Shown in pieces: positions 12,360 through 23,800 of a stretch of 64,000 bases of DNA. Both the position numbers and the translations under genes were made by a program. The notes beneath the pieces are model-generated. The model did not search any database. It had not been told where the DNA came from and saw only the letters and a program-made list of their open reading frames with translations. This stretch comes from Calliopum simillimum (taxonomy: Eukaryota; Arthropoda; Insecta; Diptera; Lauxaniidae): assembly GCA_951812925.1 (NCBI GenBank), contig OX638368.1:17547187-17611186 (forward strand), read 5' to 3'. Position 1 is the stretch's first letter, and each line of letters begins with the position of its first letter.

Positions 12360-12985
12360 TGATTTTCTGCTTGGGTTTCAGAAGAAACTTTTTTTAGAAA
12401 CTTTTATCTAATTGTATGAGCTTTCTATTCAAAGTTGATTTTTTAAATTTTTTTTTCCTATTTTTTTAGTTTGGCGACCATTATGGTATGAAAAAGGTCC
12501 CATTAAAATACCCCTTTATAATTTTTTTTTGGAATCCTTGTTAAATTTCTTTTAATTTGGTAGCATATTTGTCATTCTAGTTTTTTAATTTGAGTTCAGA
12601 AAAAAATAATTTTCAAGAACAATCCGTTTGAAAGCTCCGCAGCGCAACATGCGAGTAACCTATGTGTTGTTACGTAAAAGTAATTTTTTCTGATCTTAAA
12701 TCAAAAAATTGGAATAACAAATGTGCTACCGAATTCAAGGAAATTCAATAAGGATTCCAAAAAAAATTTTAAAAAGTTATAGCAATAGTACTTTTTTTTT
12801 ACTAAAATGACCGCCAAAGTCAAAAATTATGAAAAAAAAATTTTAATATCCACTTTAAAGGTCCAGAACTGTGCGAAATGTTTTTAAACCCCATAACCAA
12901 ATACATTCTTAGAAAGTCCATACAATTACTTAACTAAAAGTTTCCTGTAAAAAAGTTTTTTCTTAGGGTGGCCCAAGAATTTGTT
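12360..12985. repeat. Palindromic MITE
   Basis: Left-arm segments such as GGAATCCTTGTTAAATTTC and TTGGTAGCATATTTGTCATT recur inverted in the right arm around a centre near 12640. The arms are about 280 bp. Sequence resembling its right end recurs in reverse near 9560-9760. No coding potential. Confidence 0.55.
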
Positions 12986-13789
12986 CTTCAGGGGTAGATT
13001 TTGGACCCCTCCTCCAGCTGCAATTTTTTGTTAGTCTAGGTCTCCTCCTTAGAAAATAATTCTTTACCATGCAAGTCATAGTAAAAACAGAGTAAAAGTA
13101 AATATTAAGATTATAGGCTCTCCCGTATTATCATTTTCTATCCTTGCAACTACATAGTAAATCTGTTTTGAAAGCAAAAAACTAAAATGAAGCAGTCTAA
13201 TGTTGCATCCATATGAACCAAACTTAATCTTATAGATTAAATAAAATCGGAGACATGATATTTTTAGTTTTTTTGGGGCATGGCACCGACTATTTTTTGT
13301 CTCATTTGTCTACTTTAAAAAGTTTCAGAGGTATGATAAATTAATATTTTTGGGGAGTGGCACAGCCTTCTTTTTCATTGAATATTTTTTGTTCCGATCA
13401 TCTTTACATATTTAACAAATTTTATCTATCTGCGACAGCTTAAGAGTTATGATGATCTATTTTTTCTTTCTAGCTTATGGTCTAGCACTAACTGATACTA
13501 ATATACATTGAAACCACCGTACTGATTTTCAAGTTCAAAAGTAACAAATATACAAACAAACAAAATCTCAAGATTACAGTGGTTTTGCAGCGCCGGCAAA
13601 TTTTGAAAAATGTACCCTAAAAAAAAATGTTCTAGAAATGTTTTAAATGTTTTCAGAACTGAATCCTGCTAAGCCCTGAAATGGTACTAGATCCTGTCTT
13701 TAAAAAGAGGTTGAATAACGGTACATTTGAAAAAACCAACAAAAAAACAATACAACAACAAACAAACCATTAAAAGTAAATATTTTCGA

Positions 13790-14640
13790 TGTAGTTGTCC
13801 GCGCTGAATCCGAATCCAGTCTCGGAATTGCTCTATTCTAACCTAAAAGTTCAAAAACACGATTTTTTAGGTTATATAGAGAGCGCACGGAATTGTTTTG
13901 CTCTTTTCTACTAATTGCATCGTCTTCAAAATAAGTTTTGAATTAGTCTTGTCTGTTTTTACCTTAAAATATTATGAACAATTAAAAATGAAACTATAAA
14001 GTAAAAGATTATATGAGAATCCAAATACGTTTTTCAACTTTCATGAATCATTTTGAAGTGGTCATAACTTTTTAAGGAAAAACCATACAAGACCAGATCA
14101 TTTTTTTTTTATTATACACAATTATTCCACAACTTGATCGTGCGACCAAGAACGAATTATCACGATACTGCGATGTTTTGTTAAACACCGTTGCAACGCA
14201 ATAGGAATGGGCCTGATGAGACGCCCGAGTGCTGCGAGAAAATATATGAACTGACGGAACCAGCCCATAAATTTCTCTTGAGCATATCCCATGATTATAT
14301 CAATAAAAAAGGGTAACACACCCAACGACGGTTACGACGGTGTTCAAGAGAGTCAACAGAAGATACTACAACCGCATCCCCAATCAACTTCATCGCACGA
14401 CGTTGAACTCTGTCTAGCAACTCCAAAGTAGTTTTTGGAGCCCCGGCCCAGATGTGCGAGTTGTACTCTAGCTTAGGTCTAATATAGGCAAAATAGATAG
14501 CTTATTTTGAAGACAAGGGATAGCACTAAGCGATACATTTTGTAGAAAAGAGCAAAACAATTTCGTGCGCCCTGTATATAACCTCAAAAATCGTGTTTTT
14601 GAACTTTTAGGTTAGAGCGATGCACTTCTCGATGCCCCAT
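13790..14640. repeat. Inverted repeat enclosing a LINE fragment
   Basis: The block with TCAAAAACACGATTTTTTAG and AGAAAAGAGCAAAACAAT-type sequence occurs at about 13795-13950 and inverted at about 14500-14615. Similar blocks form the arms of the palindromes at 16.9-18.8 kb and 57.7-58.2 kb and occur near 52.7 kb. These look like one diverged foldback superfamily. Confidence 0.5.
14110..14500 (-). pseudogene. Non-LTR retrotransposon RT C-terminal fragment
   Basis: Minus-strand translation gives IRPKLEYNSHIWAGAPKTT, LLDRVQRRAMKLIGD and SSVDSLEHRR, which are hallmarks of the thumb/C-terminal region of jockey-like reverse transcriptases. The frame breaks and continues in another frame with ALQRCLT. 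Only about 390 bp remain and there is no poly-A tail, so it is a dead internal fragment. It lies between the divergent genes 1 and 2. Confidence 0.7.
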
Positions 14641-14898
14641 ACGAAAAGTAGGATGTTTCTCGATGCCTCTGAAAAAAAAATAAGTAGGATGTTCTGTATT
14701 TTTTAACAGAAAGTAAGAAGTTTCATACTGAACGAATACACAATGAATCATGCTATTTTTCGTATTCTGATGAACACTTTGTTCAATAAAAGTTTTATTA
14801 ATTTTGTAAACATAGTAGTTGAATATTTACAAATTATCATATTAAAATCTTATGACATTTATTTAGTTTGTTTTTATTTTTATTTTTCTAATCGAAAT

Positions 14899-17800
14899 AT
14901 GCCTGGTATACTTAGAAGTACGAGTTCAATCAAAATAGCTAATGCAGATTTTGAGACTGCAATTTCTGCAACAGGATTTGGAAAATTTAATATTCTCTTT
15001 ATTTTTGTCACATTACCCAGTGTGATTACGATTATTTTTGATACAGCATCGGTGGCGTTTGTGGTACCCAGTGGTGCTGAATGTGATCTAGAGCTAACAG
15101 CTACAAAAAAGGGCTTAATGCTTGGTGCCATCTATTGTGGTAAGAAATGCGTAATGTGAGTGGACTAGGAAATATAAATTATAAATTTGATTCATTTAGG
15201 CATGGTATGTTCATCGCTGCCATGGGCATATATTGCCGATACATTGGGTCGAAAACCGGTCATTGCATATGGTCTACTGGTGGATGCTATCATAGTTATT
15301 ATATCTGGCACTACACAACATTGGATATTTCTAACGATGTGTAGATTTTTCAGTGGTGTATGGTGAGTAAACAATTTGAGTGGTGTAAAGTAGTTATAAG
15401 CATACCAAGGCCAAGATATTGGTCTCGAAAAATTACCAGTGTAAAGGCCTTAGCCGAAGGTTCCCTACCACTTTTGGTTACACCCTCATTTTTTAGTTCT
15501 TTACCAGCTCACATAAAAATTACTTTTTACTCAAAATATTAAGAATTAATTTAACAATCTTTAAATAATACATCACGCGAAATCAGATCAATGTGTTTTT
15601 TTTATAAAATTCAGTTTATGTTCTGAAATCTGGTTTAGACTCGGAATTGAGTTCGATTTAAGGTGCTCAGGAATCCGATAATTAATATAAAATCCAAATC
15701 ACTTTCAATTTGATTTAATGGAAAAGTGGAACACTTTAAGGTTGATTCAAATAATTCAGATTCCGAGAAGAATGGCATGGACCGTGTAATTGTACTTAAG
15801 TTCAGATTATTTAACGTTTCAAAATGATCACAAAGATAAACCAAGTAAAAAATTCAATAATTACTTAGAACAAAAATCGTTATGAAGATCAATTTTGGTT
15901 GGGTTATGAAAGAAGGCTTCTAAGTACTTTCAGTGTAAACGCGGGAGATATAGCACCCCTATCAATTTCAATACTTGCAGCTTTCAAATATGGATAAAGT
16001 TTAATTCAACTGAGCGAGAGACTTCGTGGTATCCCTGCAGTTAAATTTGGTTCTAGTTCCAAAGAGTGACTAGTTCGGCAACAGTTCAAAAAGGCACTAG
16101 CGTTGTTCTAGTTCCCACGTAGTGCACAGATCGTCAGTTGACAGAAAAAATACAAAGTTTTCATGTTATTCTTTGTCTTTATTTGCTCTCTTATTAACTG
16201 AGAACTGCCGCTGATTGAGAAAATGTAATATCGTAAGAGATTATTATGTACGAACAGTCACATTTTTTGGTGTTCCCTTTTTTTAATAAATTTACGTGGA
16301 AATACGCTACTTTAAAGTAAATAAATTACTTAAATATCAGTAACGACGAACTGCTTCACATCTACATATATTGGATTATCTAAAATTGTACATAATTATT
16401 TATTGATTATTTGAAAAAATTGTAAATTTTTTGTTCGCCATTTGAATTGCATATTAGCTAATCCGTCATTTTTCGCTCATTCTCTCAGTTATAAGATACT
16501 TGCTCGCTCAATTCTTAGACACTCAAAATCGAGTCTCGAAGCTCTTAAAAATTTTCAACTGTCTCTTGACTGATGAATAGGTAATCCAAAGGGAGACAAT
16601 TGTCTCTTGACTAGCGAAAAAGTAATGCAGAGGGAGACAATTGACGACTCGTAGGACATCAACATTGAAAATTTGTCTGTCCAGTATATGAAAATTCGTT
16701 AGTTGTGGAACTAGTTCTAATCCTGTTTGGAAGTAGTCAAAGACTTGTCATGCACTAGGCCGAATTACTGCAGGGATATTGTTCATTTAGCTGTATTTGC
16801 AATAGCTTGTGCGTGGGATTTTTAAAAAAATTGTGCAAATGTAAACGACTGACTTGTTTTGCATATACTTTGAGAGGCAGCAGAGCGGTGAGTATTTGAT
16901 ACACACGGTGGTTTTTAAAAAATTTCAACTTTTTGAAATACCACCCGCGATTTTTTTCGGGGATAGTGTTGGGGGACCCTTCTGGTATCAGAATCCGGGA
17001 ACCGCGAAATCGAACGTCCAGCCGTTTTTTTTTTCGAAATTTTAGTTTTTTTAACAATTTTTGAGAATGTCTCGGATTTATATACATATTACGTACACAT
17101 ATATATGTATATACGTACATATATATACTTGTATATGTATATATGTGTAATATATATATATGTATATATATATACATACATACATACATACATATAAAAG
17201 GTATCGTTTTCGCACCATTTATTTTTAAAAAAAATCGGTTTTTTCGTATATAAAAAAACACAAACAAAAACCGGATCCAGCAATAGTCACTCCAGATGTA
17301 ATTTTTGATGCTTAATCCGAATCCGGTCTTAGAATTGCTCTATTACTTCTGGACTTTGAGATATCCTTACATAAATGTTTAAAGGACACCATTTTTTTTC
17401 CTATTTTTGAAATTATATAACAAGATAAGGTAATATTATGCCGTAAAATCTGGTATGACAGTTAATAGCCCTAGTATTTTTCTTGAAAACTCAATCAAAC
17501 CGATAACGATATCTTTTTTTTTGTCGGAGATATCTTTACCTTAAAAGTTAAAAAAGTGCAAAAACACGATTTTTGGCTATATTGGATGTTATATGCAGGA
17601 CACACAAAATTCTTCTGTGAATTTTTATTACCAAAAGCATTTAGTACTTTCTTTTGGCTTTCAATTGAGCTATTAAATGTTCATCTGCAATATTCTTCTA
17701 CAAAGTTATGTTAACTTTAAAATCACACCATGAAACTTAAAGCGAAAAATCTCGGTTTTCGGCTATATTTGAGGTTGTATACAGTACGGACGAAATTTGT

Positions 17801-20800
17801 CTGCTCTTTTTTAACAACCGAAGCATTTAAAACCATTCTTTATCTTCAAAATGAGCTAACAAGTGGTCTCTTGTAATAGTTTTCTTAAAAGTTATGACTA
17901 TTTTCAGACGACATGTTGCAGCAATACGTATGTAAGAAATACTCGTACACTATATTTTAGTGCACCCCTGTGAGTTTGCACTTCATAATGTAATTTTTAA
18001 ATGGTCATAACTTTGTAGAGGAATATTGCAGATGATTATTTAATAGCTCAATTGAAAGCCAAAAGAAAGTACTAAATGCTTCTGGCAATAGAAATTCACA
18101 TAAGAATTTTGTGTGTCCTGCATATAACATCCAATATAGCCAAAAATCGTGTTTTTGCACTTTTTTAACTTTTAAGGTAAAGATATCTCCGACAAAAAAA
18201 AAGATATCGTTATCGGTTTAATTGAGTTTTCAAGAAAAAAACCAGGGCTATTAACTGTGATACCAAATTTTACGGCATAATATTACCTTATCTTGTTATA
18301 TAACTTAAAAAATAGGAAAAAAAATGGTGTCCTTTAAACATTTATGTAAGGATATCTCAAAGTCCAGAAGTAATAGAGCAATTCTAAGACCAGATTCGGA
18401 TTAAGCATCAAAAATCACATCTGGAGTGACTATTGCTGTATCCGGTTTTTGTTTGTGTTTTTTTATATACGAAAAAACCGATTTTTTCAAAAATAAATGG
18501 TGCGGAAACGATACCTTTCATATGTATGTATGTGTGTATGTATATATATATATACATATATATATATTACACATATATACATAAACAAGTATATATATGT
18601 ACGTATATACATATATATGTGTACATAATATGTATATAAATCCGAGACATTCTCAAAAATTGTTAAAAAAACTAAAATGTCGAAAAAAAAAAAACGGCTG
18701 GACGTTCGATTTCGCGGTTCCCGGATTCTGATACTAGAAGGGTCCCCCAACACTATCCCCGAAAAAAATCGCGGGTGGTATTTCAAAAAGTCAAAACAAA
18801 CAGAATTGAATGTTGAACATGTTTATTCGTTGCGTGGCATTTTTACTCGGTATATACCGAAAGGGAGATATGGCACCCCACTACTGCGGGTGATATGGGT
18901 CTGATGCCATATCTCGCTTTGTATGTTATATGATATTTGGGAGTAGAAATATTCTTACTTAGTGCTAAAACTTTGAGTTTCGGTTTTCAATACTTTGTTG
19001 AATATAAACCTGACTGAACTCTGGATGTAAAGGGCCAACAACCAGCATCTTTAATAACACGGGCTCATCATCAAGGAAAGCATTCTAGAACCAAGCACAT
19101 TCATTACATGCAGCATTTAATTCAAGAAGTAATTGAACATGGAGCAATTCATATGAAATACTTGCTACACCTACACTTCTCATAACAAACTTAGTTCTTC
19201 ATTGAATATTTTATAAATATGAACGTGATTTTTATTCAATTTTTTCATTCAGTAAATAATTTTCAATTACTTCTCGATTTTCATCTACTGGGACTTACCC
19301 TTTCAGTCCAAATAAAAATCCAGATCACGCCTTTTTACAGAATTTTTGTCAAGTAGGACTTTCAATGATTGTGTTTTAATTTGTATTTGATTAATTTGAG
19401 GTTATCCCAAGGGTATGCTACAAAAGCTTGAACATGTCTTATATGAAATGGCGTCTGTACCAACGAGAGAAAACAAAAAATTTAAAAAAAAAGAACAACC
19501 AAAGTAGAAAACTTATAAACGCAAGTTGGTAACTAACTATGCTTCTTCCGATGAAGCTGAGGAAAATGTTGTATCTCAAGATGAATCTGATGGGCCTGAA
19601 GATTTAGGCGAAAATGAATGCGTTGAATGCGGAGAAGAATATTGACAAACCACTAAACAAGACGATTGGATTCAATGCGTAATGTGCTGTATATGGTTAC
19701 ATGAAACATGTACATCATTTGTTCACACATTGCAACAATTGTGGCAATAAAACTTAAAAGCCACTTAGGGCACTTTTTTTCATGAAGAAAAAACATATTT
19801 GCAATAAGTTTTATTCTAGTTGAAGTACTTTTTTTTTGTTTTAAATTAATAAAAGAATAAATTTGAGTTTATTTTTTTTTTTTTTTTAAATCTCTTTTAA
19901 TTTTGGTTTTATAGCAGTTTAACGAAAAAGGTGCCATATCTCCCGCGCTTACTCTATGTATGTTTTCTTTATTTTCAGTATAGAACCTTTGGTCTAAGCA
20001 AATGCTTAAAACCAAATAATATGAAGTGTCGGATAAAATTACATCTCTTGACCTATAGGCCTGTGTACATATATGAATGTATTTCATGATTTCATAATAT
20101 ATATTATTTTTAAGATGTTCTTCTTTTTTCAGTATTTGTGGACCATTTGCTTCCATATATACTTATTTAGCTGAAACAAATTCTTATAAGGCTCGCAATC
20201 GGTTACTCTTAGTAATTGGCGCTTTTCTTTCAACTGGAGGATTGCTTTTACCTTTGTTGGCTATTTTGGTTATACCACCGGCGTGGGAAATTGATATTGC
20301 TGGCTATAGATGTAAGTAAAGAATGCCTTTCTTAACATGATTTTCAGTAAAAAATTTATACGTCTATACCCAGTAGGAGAAAGAGTAGTCGAATAGGCAT
20401 GATATTAGGCCTTCTTTGAGTGCCCGTAGGCCTGCAGTCTTCTCTTCTTTCTTCCTTTCTTTTTTACACACGATGTCATTGTGAGTCAAGGCCTGGCACT
20501 CTCGCTTCTAAAAGAAGGCAGCAAAGCAGGCCTTCTACGATCGCTTCTAATATAAAAGGACGGAAACAGGCATGCTGACTTCCCTTTTTTCTTTTTTACA
20601 CATGACAACGCTTGCAGCAACGCAGGCATATTTCGATATTTGTTAATATCGACATGTCCTATACTGGATGTAATTGATAGCTACTCTATCATAGAAATCC
20701 AAAATTATGTACCAAGCAAGATATACTTAAGTAGTACTTTTATCAAATATATTGAGAGTTATAATATCTGAAAAAAATCTACAAAAAAATTAAGCAATAT

Positions 20801-23800
20801 AGCCTTCTATCATGCTTCTAATATGATAGGACAGAAGCAGGCATGCTGTCTTCCCTTCTTTCTTTATTTTTTTACAAAAAATATATTTGGGCAGCGAGAA
20901 ATGACAATCTTGCTTCCACAAAGAAGGCAAGAAAGAAGGCATGATTATTCTCCGACTGGGTAGGCCATTTGACCACAACAAACAAAATTCGACTTAATGA
21001 TGTCAATAACAGATTCCATTTCAAATCAATGAAGATTTTTATTTAAAGTTTTTTGATTAAGTCCGACTTGGATATAAATTAGCCTTAACTACAGTGTGGA
21101 GAAAATTTACACCAATTATTTTATCAAAATATTAAAAAATGGCGGAGATATGGGACATAGAAGTTTTAAGGTTAATTTTTTTTATAATTTTTTTTTAATT
21201 TAAAATTCTTATTAAATAAAACCAATCTTTAGAACTGACGAAAAACAATTAGCCAAAGCAAATTTTTCTTCGATACGGCTAACCTGTCAGTTTATTAAAA
21301 AAAGGCAGTTTCAGTTTCACATTATACCCACCAGAATTCATCCTTAAGTCGAATTTCGGGAGTTCTTGATTTTAACAACTCAATTTGATCCAAGCTCATC
21401 GTGTTCAATTTAAATATACTTAGATCACTCATGGCATCTTTTTCTGATCTTATGTGCACTTCCGGGACTAATTGGTGGTACTTGTTTTTTATTTTTTCCT
21501 GAAAGTCCAAAATATCTTATGACGCAAGGACTTAATGACAAAGCCATGGATAGCTTTACACTCATATATAAAATGAATAACCGTCGGAAAGGCGTTCCAT
21601 ATCCTGCAAGTGAATATATATATCTGTATATCTGTATATGTATAAAATTATTTGTTTTATTTTGTTTTCAATTTAGATAGTATCATTGATGGAGGATAAG
21701 ATGAAATTTAAATCGAAACAAGATGGTGTTGCTTTAACGAAAGCTGAAATGGCGAAACAACAATTTATTGATGTAATTTTCTCAAGTGAATACGTCTGGA
21801 AAGCAATTTTGGTATTTTCATTTGCATTTTGTGCGCTGATGTGGTAAGTGTTCAATTCAAATTCAAATATGATAAAATACAATGTGCGAATCACTGTTTC
21901 AAAGATATTTCTGGTTTCTTCAGCTACAGATGAGAACGAACGTTGACATTTTAGATGAAAGGGCTGTCAATAAAGACTCTATCAAATCATTTATAATATT
22001 AGAGTTTTCATTTGGCTACTAACTTTTAATTTGTTCAATTTTTCAGCCAAAATACTGTTCGTCTTTGGGTGCCACAACTTTTTAAATTAGCACATGATCT
22101 GGACTCTAGACCTGAACTTGATCAAAGTCTTTGTGGAATATTTGCTTTTGGAAGGAATCAATCACATGCCATGAAGGATAAACCGCATAGTTGTAAAAAT
22201 GTAATTTTTAATTTTTTCGATTAAATGTTCTAAGTTTATATTTCAATGCCGAAATTTAGTGCAAATATATACAGTGCAGACGAAGACTAAAAACGTAGTT
22301 ATTACCCCCTTTTTTTCTAATGGAAGTTGCCATTTTAAATGTTCAATAACGATTTTTTGCTTATTTACTTGAAAACTATGCTAACTATTAAACATTTTTT
22401 GGCCACTAACATAGGACAAGTTAAAAGTCCCCTGTTATTAGATTTTTTCGAGTTATCAGACTGCTTCCCTACAGACTTGGGACATGCCTTTTGGGTCATA
22501 ATTTTTCGACCTTTTTAAATGGTCACTACATCAAACTCCCATAGGATATAAAAGTTACCTATTTGGATTCTATTTCTTGTCACTAATATTTGCACCAAGT
22601 TTTATACTATATATGTATTTTACCGAAAACGTGTTTGTGCATTTGATGTATATGTATATTTTTATTTATAATGTAATTTCCAGACAATATCAGTACAAGC
22701 GTACATCAATAATTTATACATTGGAGTTTGTAGTATATTTACTTTCTTCATCGCAATCACTTTGGTCAATAAGTTGGGAGTTAAAATTCTTTTAAGTATG
22801 TATGTATTAATATATGTATATGCCATCACAAGACAAAATATCATGCCTACATATGCATACGTCGTAATTAATTTTAAATGTCATGAACAAGCCTTAGTGG
22901 CTATGCTTTCGAACATCAGTATTTTCCTATGTACATTATCTCTACCATGGGAAAACTCATGGACCCGTGTAATTTTGTTAATGCTAGTGTATGCTATTTT
23001 GCCCATTTACAATTTATACAACATTTTTCGATGAATTCACTTTTTTCTCAATTTCTTTCTGTTTTTTCTTTAAATAGCTGTTACCATGGGTCTTTCAAGC
23101 ATTTTTGCTGTTACCCTATACTTTGCTCAAAGTGAATTGGCAATTGTTGCTTTGTTGACCATCTATCTATCAATGGTTAACATAGCTAGTACAAATGTGG
23201 TTAGTGCTTCAACTGGCTTGTTTCCAACACAAATCAGGTAAGGACTAAACCATAATGTTTATGTTTTAAAGCATTCTGTATCATTATGGATCATGTCTAT
23301 TGGAATTGTTCACAAATTATGTTTGAATTGAGTAAGTTTTTTAGCCGATATGTATCTGGTTTGAAAGACTTATATAATTACTGTAAGCTGTGGAGACCTT
23401 GTTTTAAAAATTATGAAAATGGACGTTTAAGAGCTAATGTTCTATTATATTCTTTTCCATCTATTCGACCTATTCTATCGATTCTATTTTTTTGTGTATT
23501 CTATTGTATCTATTCTATTCATTCTGTTTGTTCTATCCATTTTATCTATTTTATCTATTCTATCTATTCTATCTATTCCATCTATTCTATCTATTATATT
23601 TATTCTATCTATTCTATTCTATTCTATTCTATATATTCTATCTATTCTATTCTATCTATTCTATCTATTCTATCTATTCTATTCTATTCTATTCTATTCT
23701 ATCTATTCGATCTATTCGATCTATTCGATCTATTCGATCTATTCTATCTATTCTATTCTATATATTCTATCTATTCTATCTATTCTATCTATTCTATTCT

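Larger units (their letters stand above)
12048..14898. other. Divergent intergenic region between genes 1 and 2
   Basis: The two start codons face away from each other across 2.85 kb, so promoters for both genes should lie here. Most of the space is repeats: a palindrome at 12360-12985, a GTGGCAC-type repeat near 13200-13560, and an inverted repeat with a LINE fragment at 13790-14640. The 12048-12350 and 14650-14898 stretches next to the start codons are the least repetitive. I could not place a TATA box or initiator with confidence. Confidence 0.5.
15938..19949 (+). mobile_element. pogo/Tigger-like DNA transposon with nested insertion
   Basis: The left end AACGCGGGAGATATAGCACC and the inverted right end AGCGCGGGAGATATGGCACC are flanked by TA, fitting the Tc1/mariner/pogo superfamily. 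Near the right end a transposase C-terminal zinc finger is recognisable (19600-19745). A 1.9-kb palindrome interrupts the interior, and no long reading frame survives. A further internal GGGAGATATGGCACCCC at about 18865 repeats the terminal sequence. It occupies most of intron 2 of gene 2. Confidence 0.65.

Noticed and set aside
14743..14898. Upstream in-frame ATG extending gene 2 by 52 residues
   Set aside because: The extension is AT-driven, hydrophobic and absent from the paralogs; the MPGILRS start fits the family N-terminus.
16755..18904. Mirror-image open frames around 17.0 and 18.6 kb with similar peptides
   Set aside because: They are the two arms of a palindromic element read from opposite strands, rich in TATA microsatellite.
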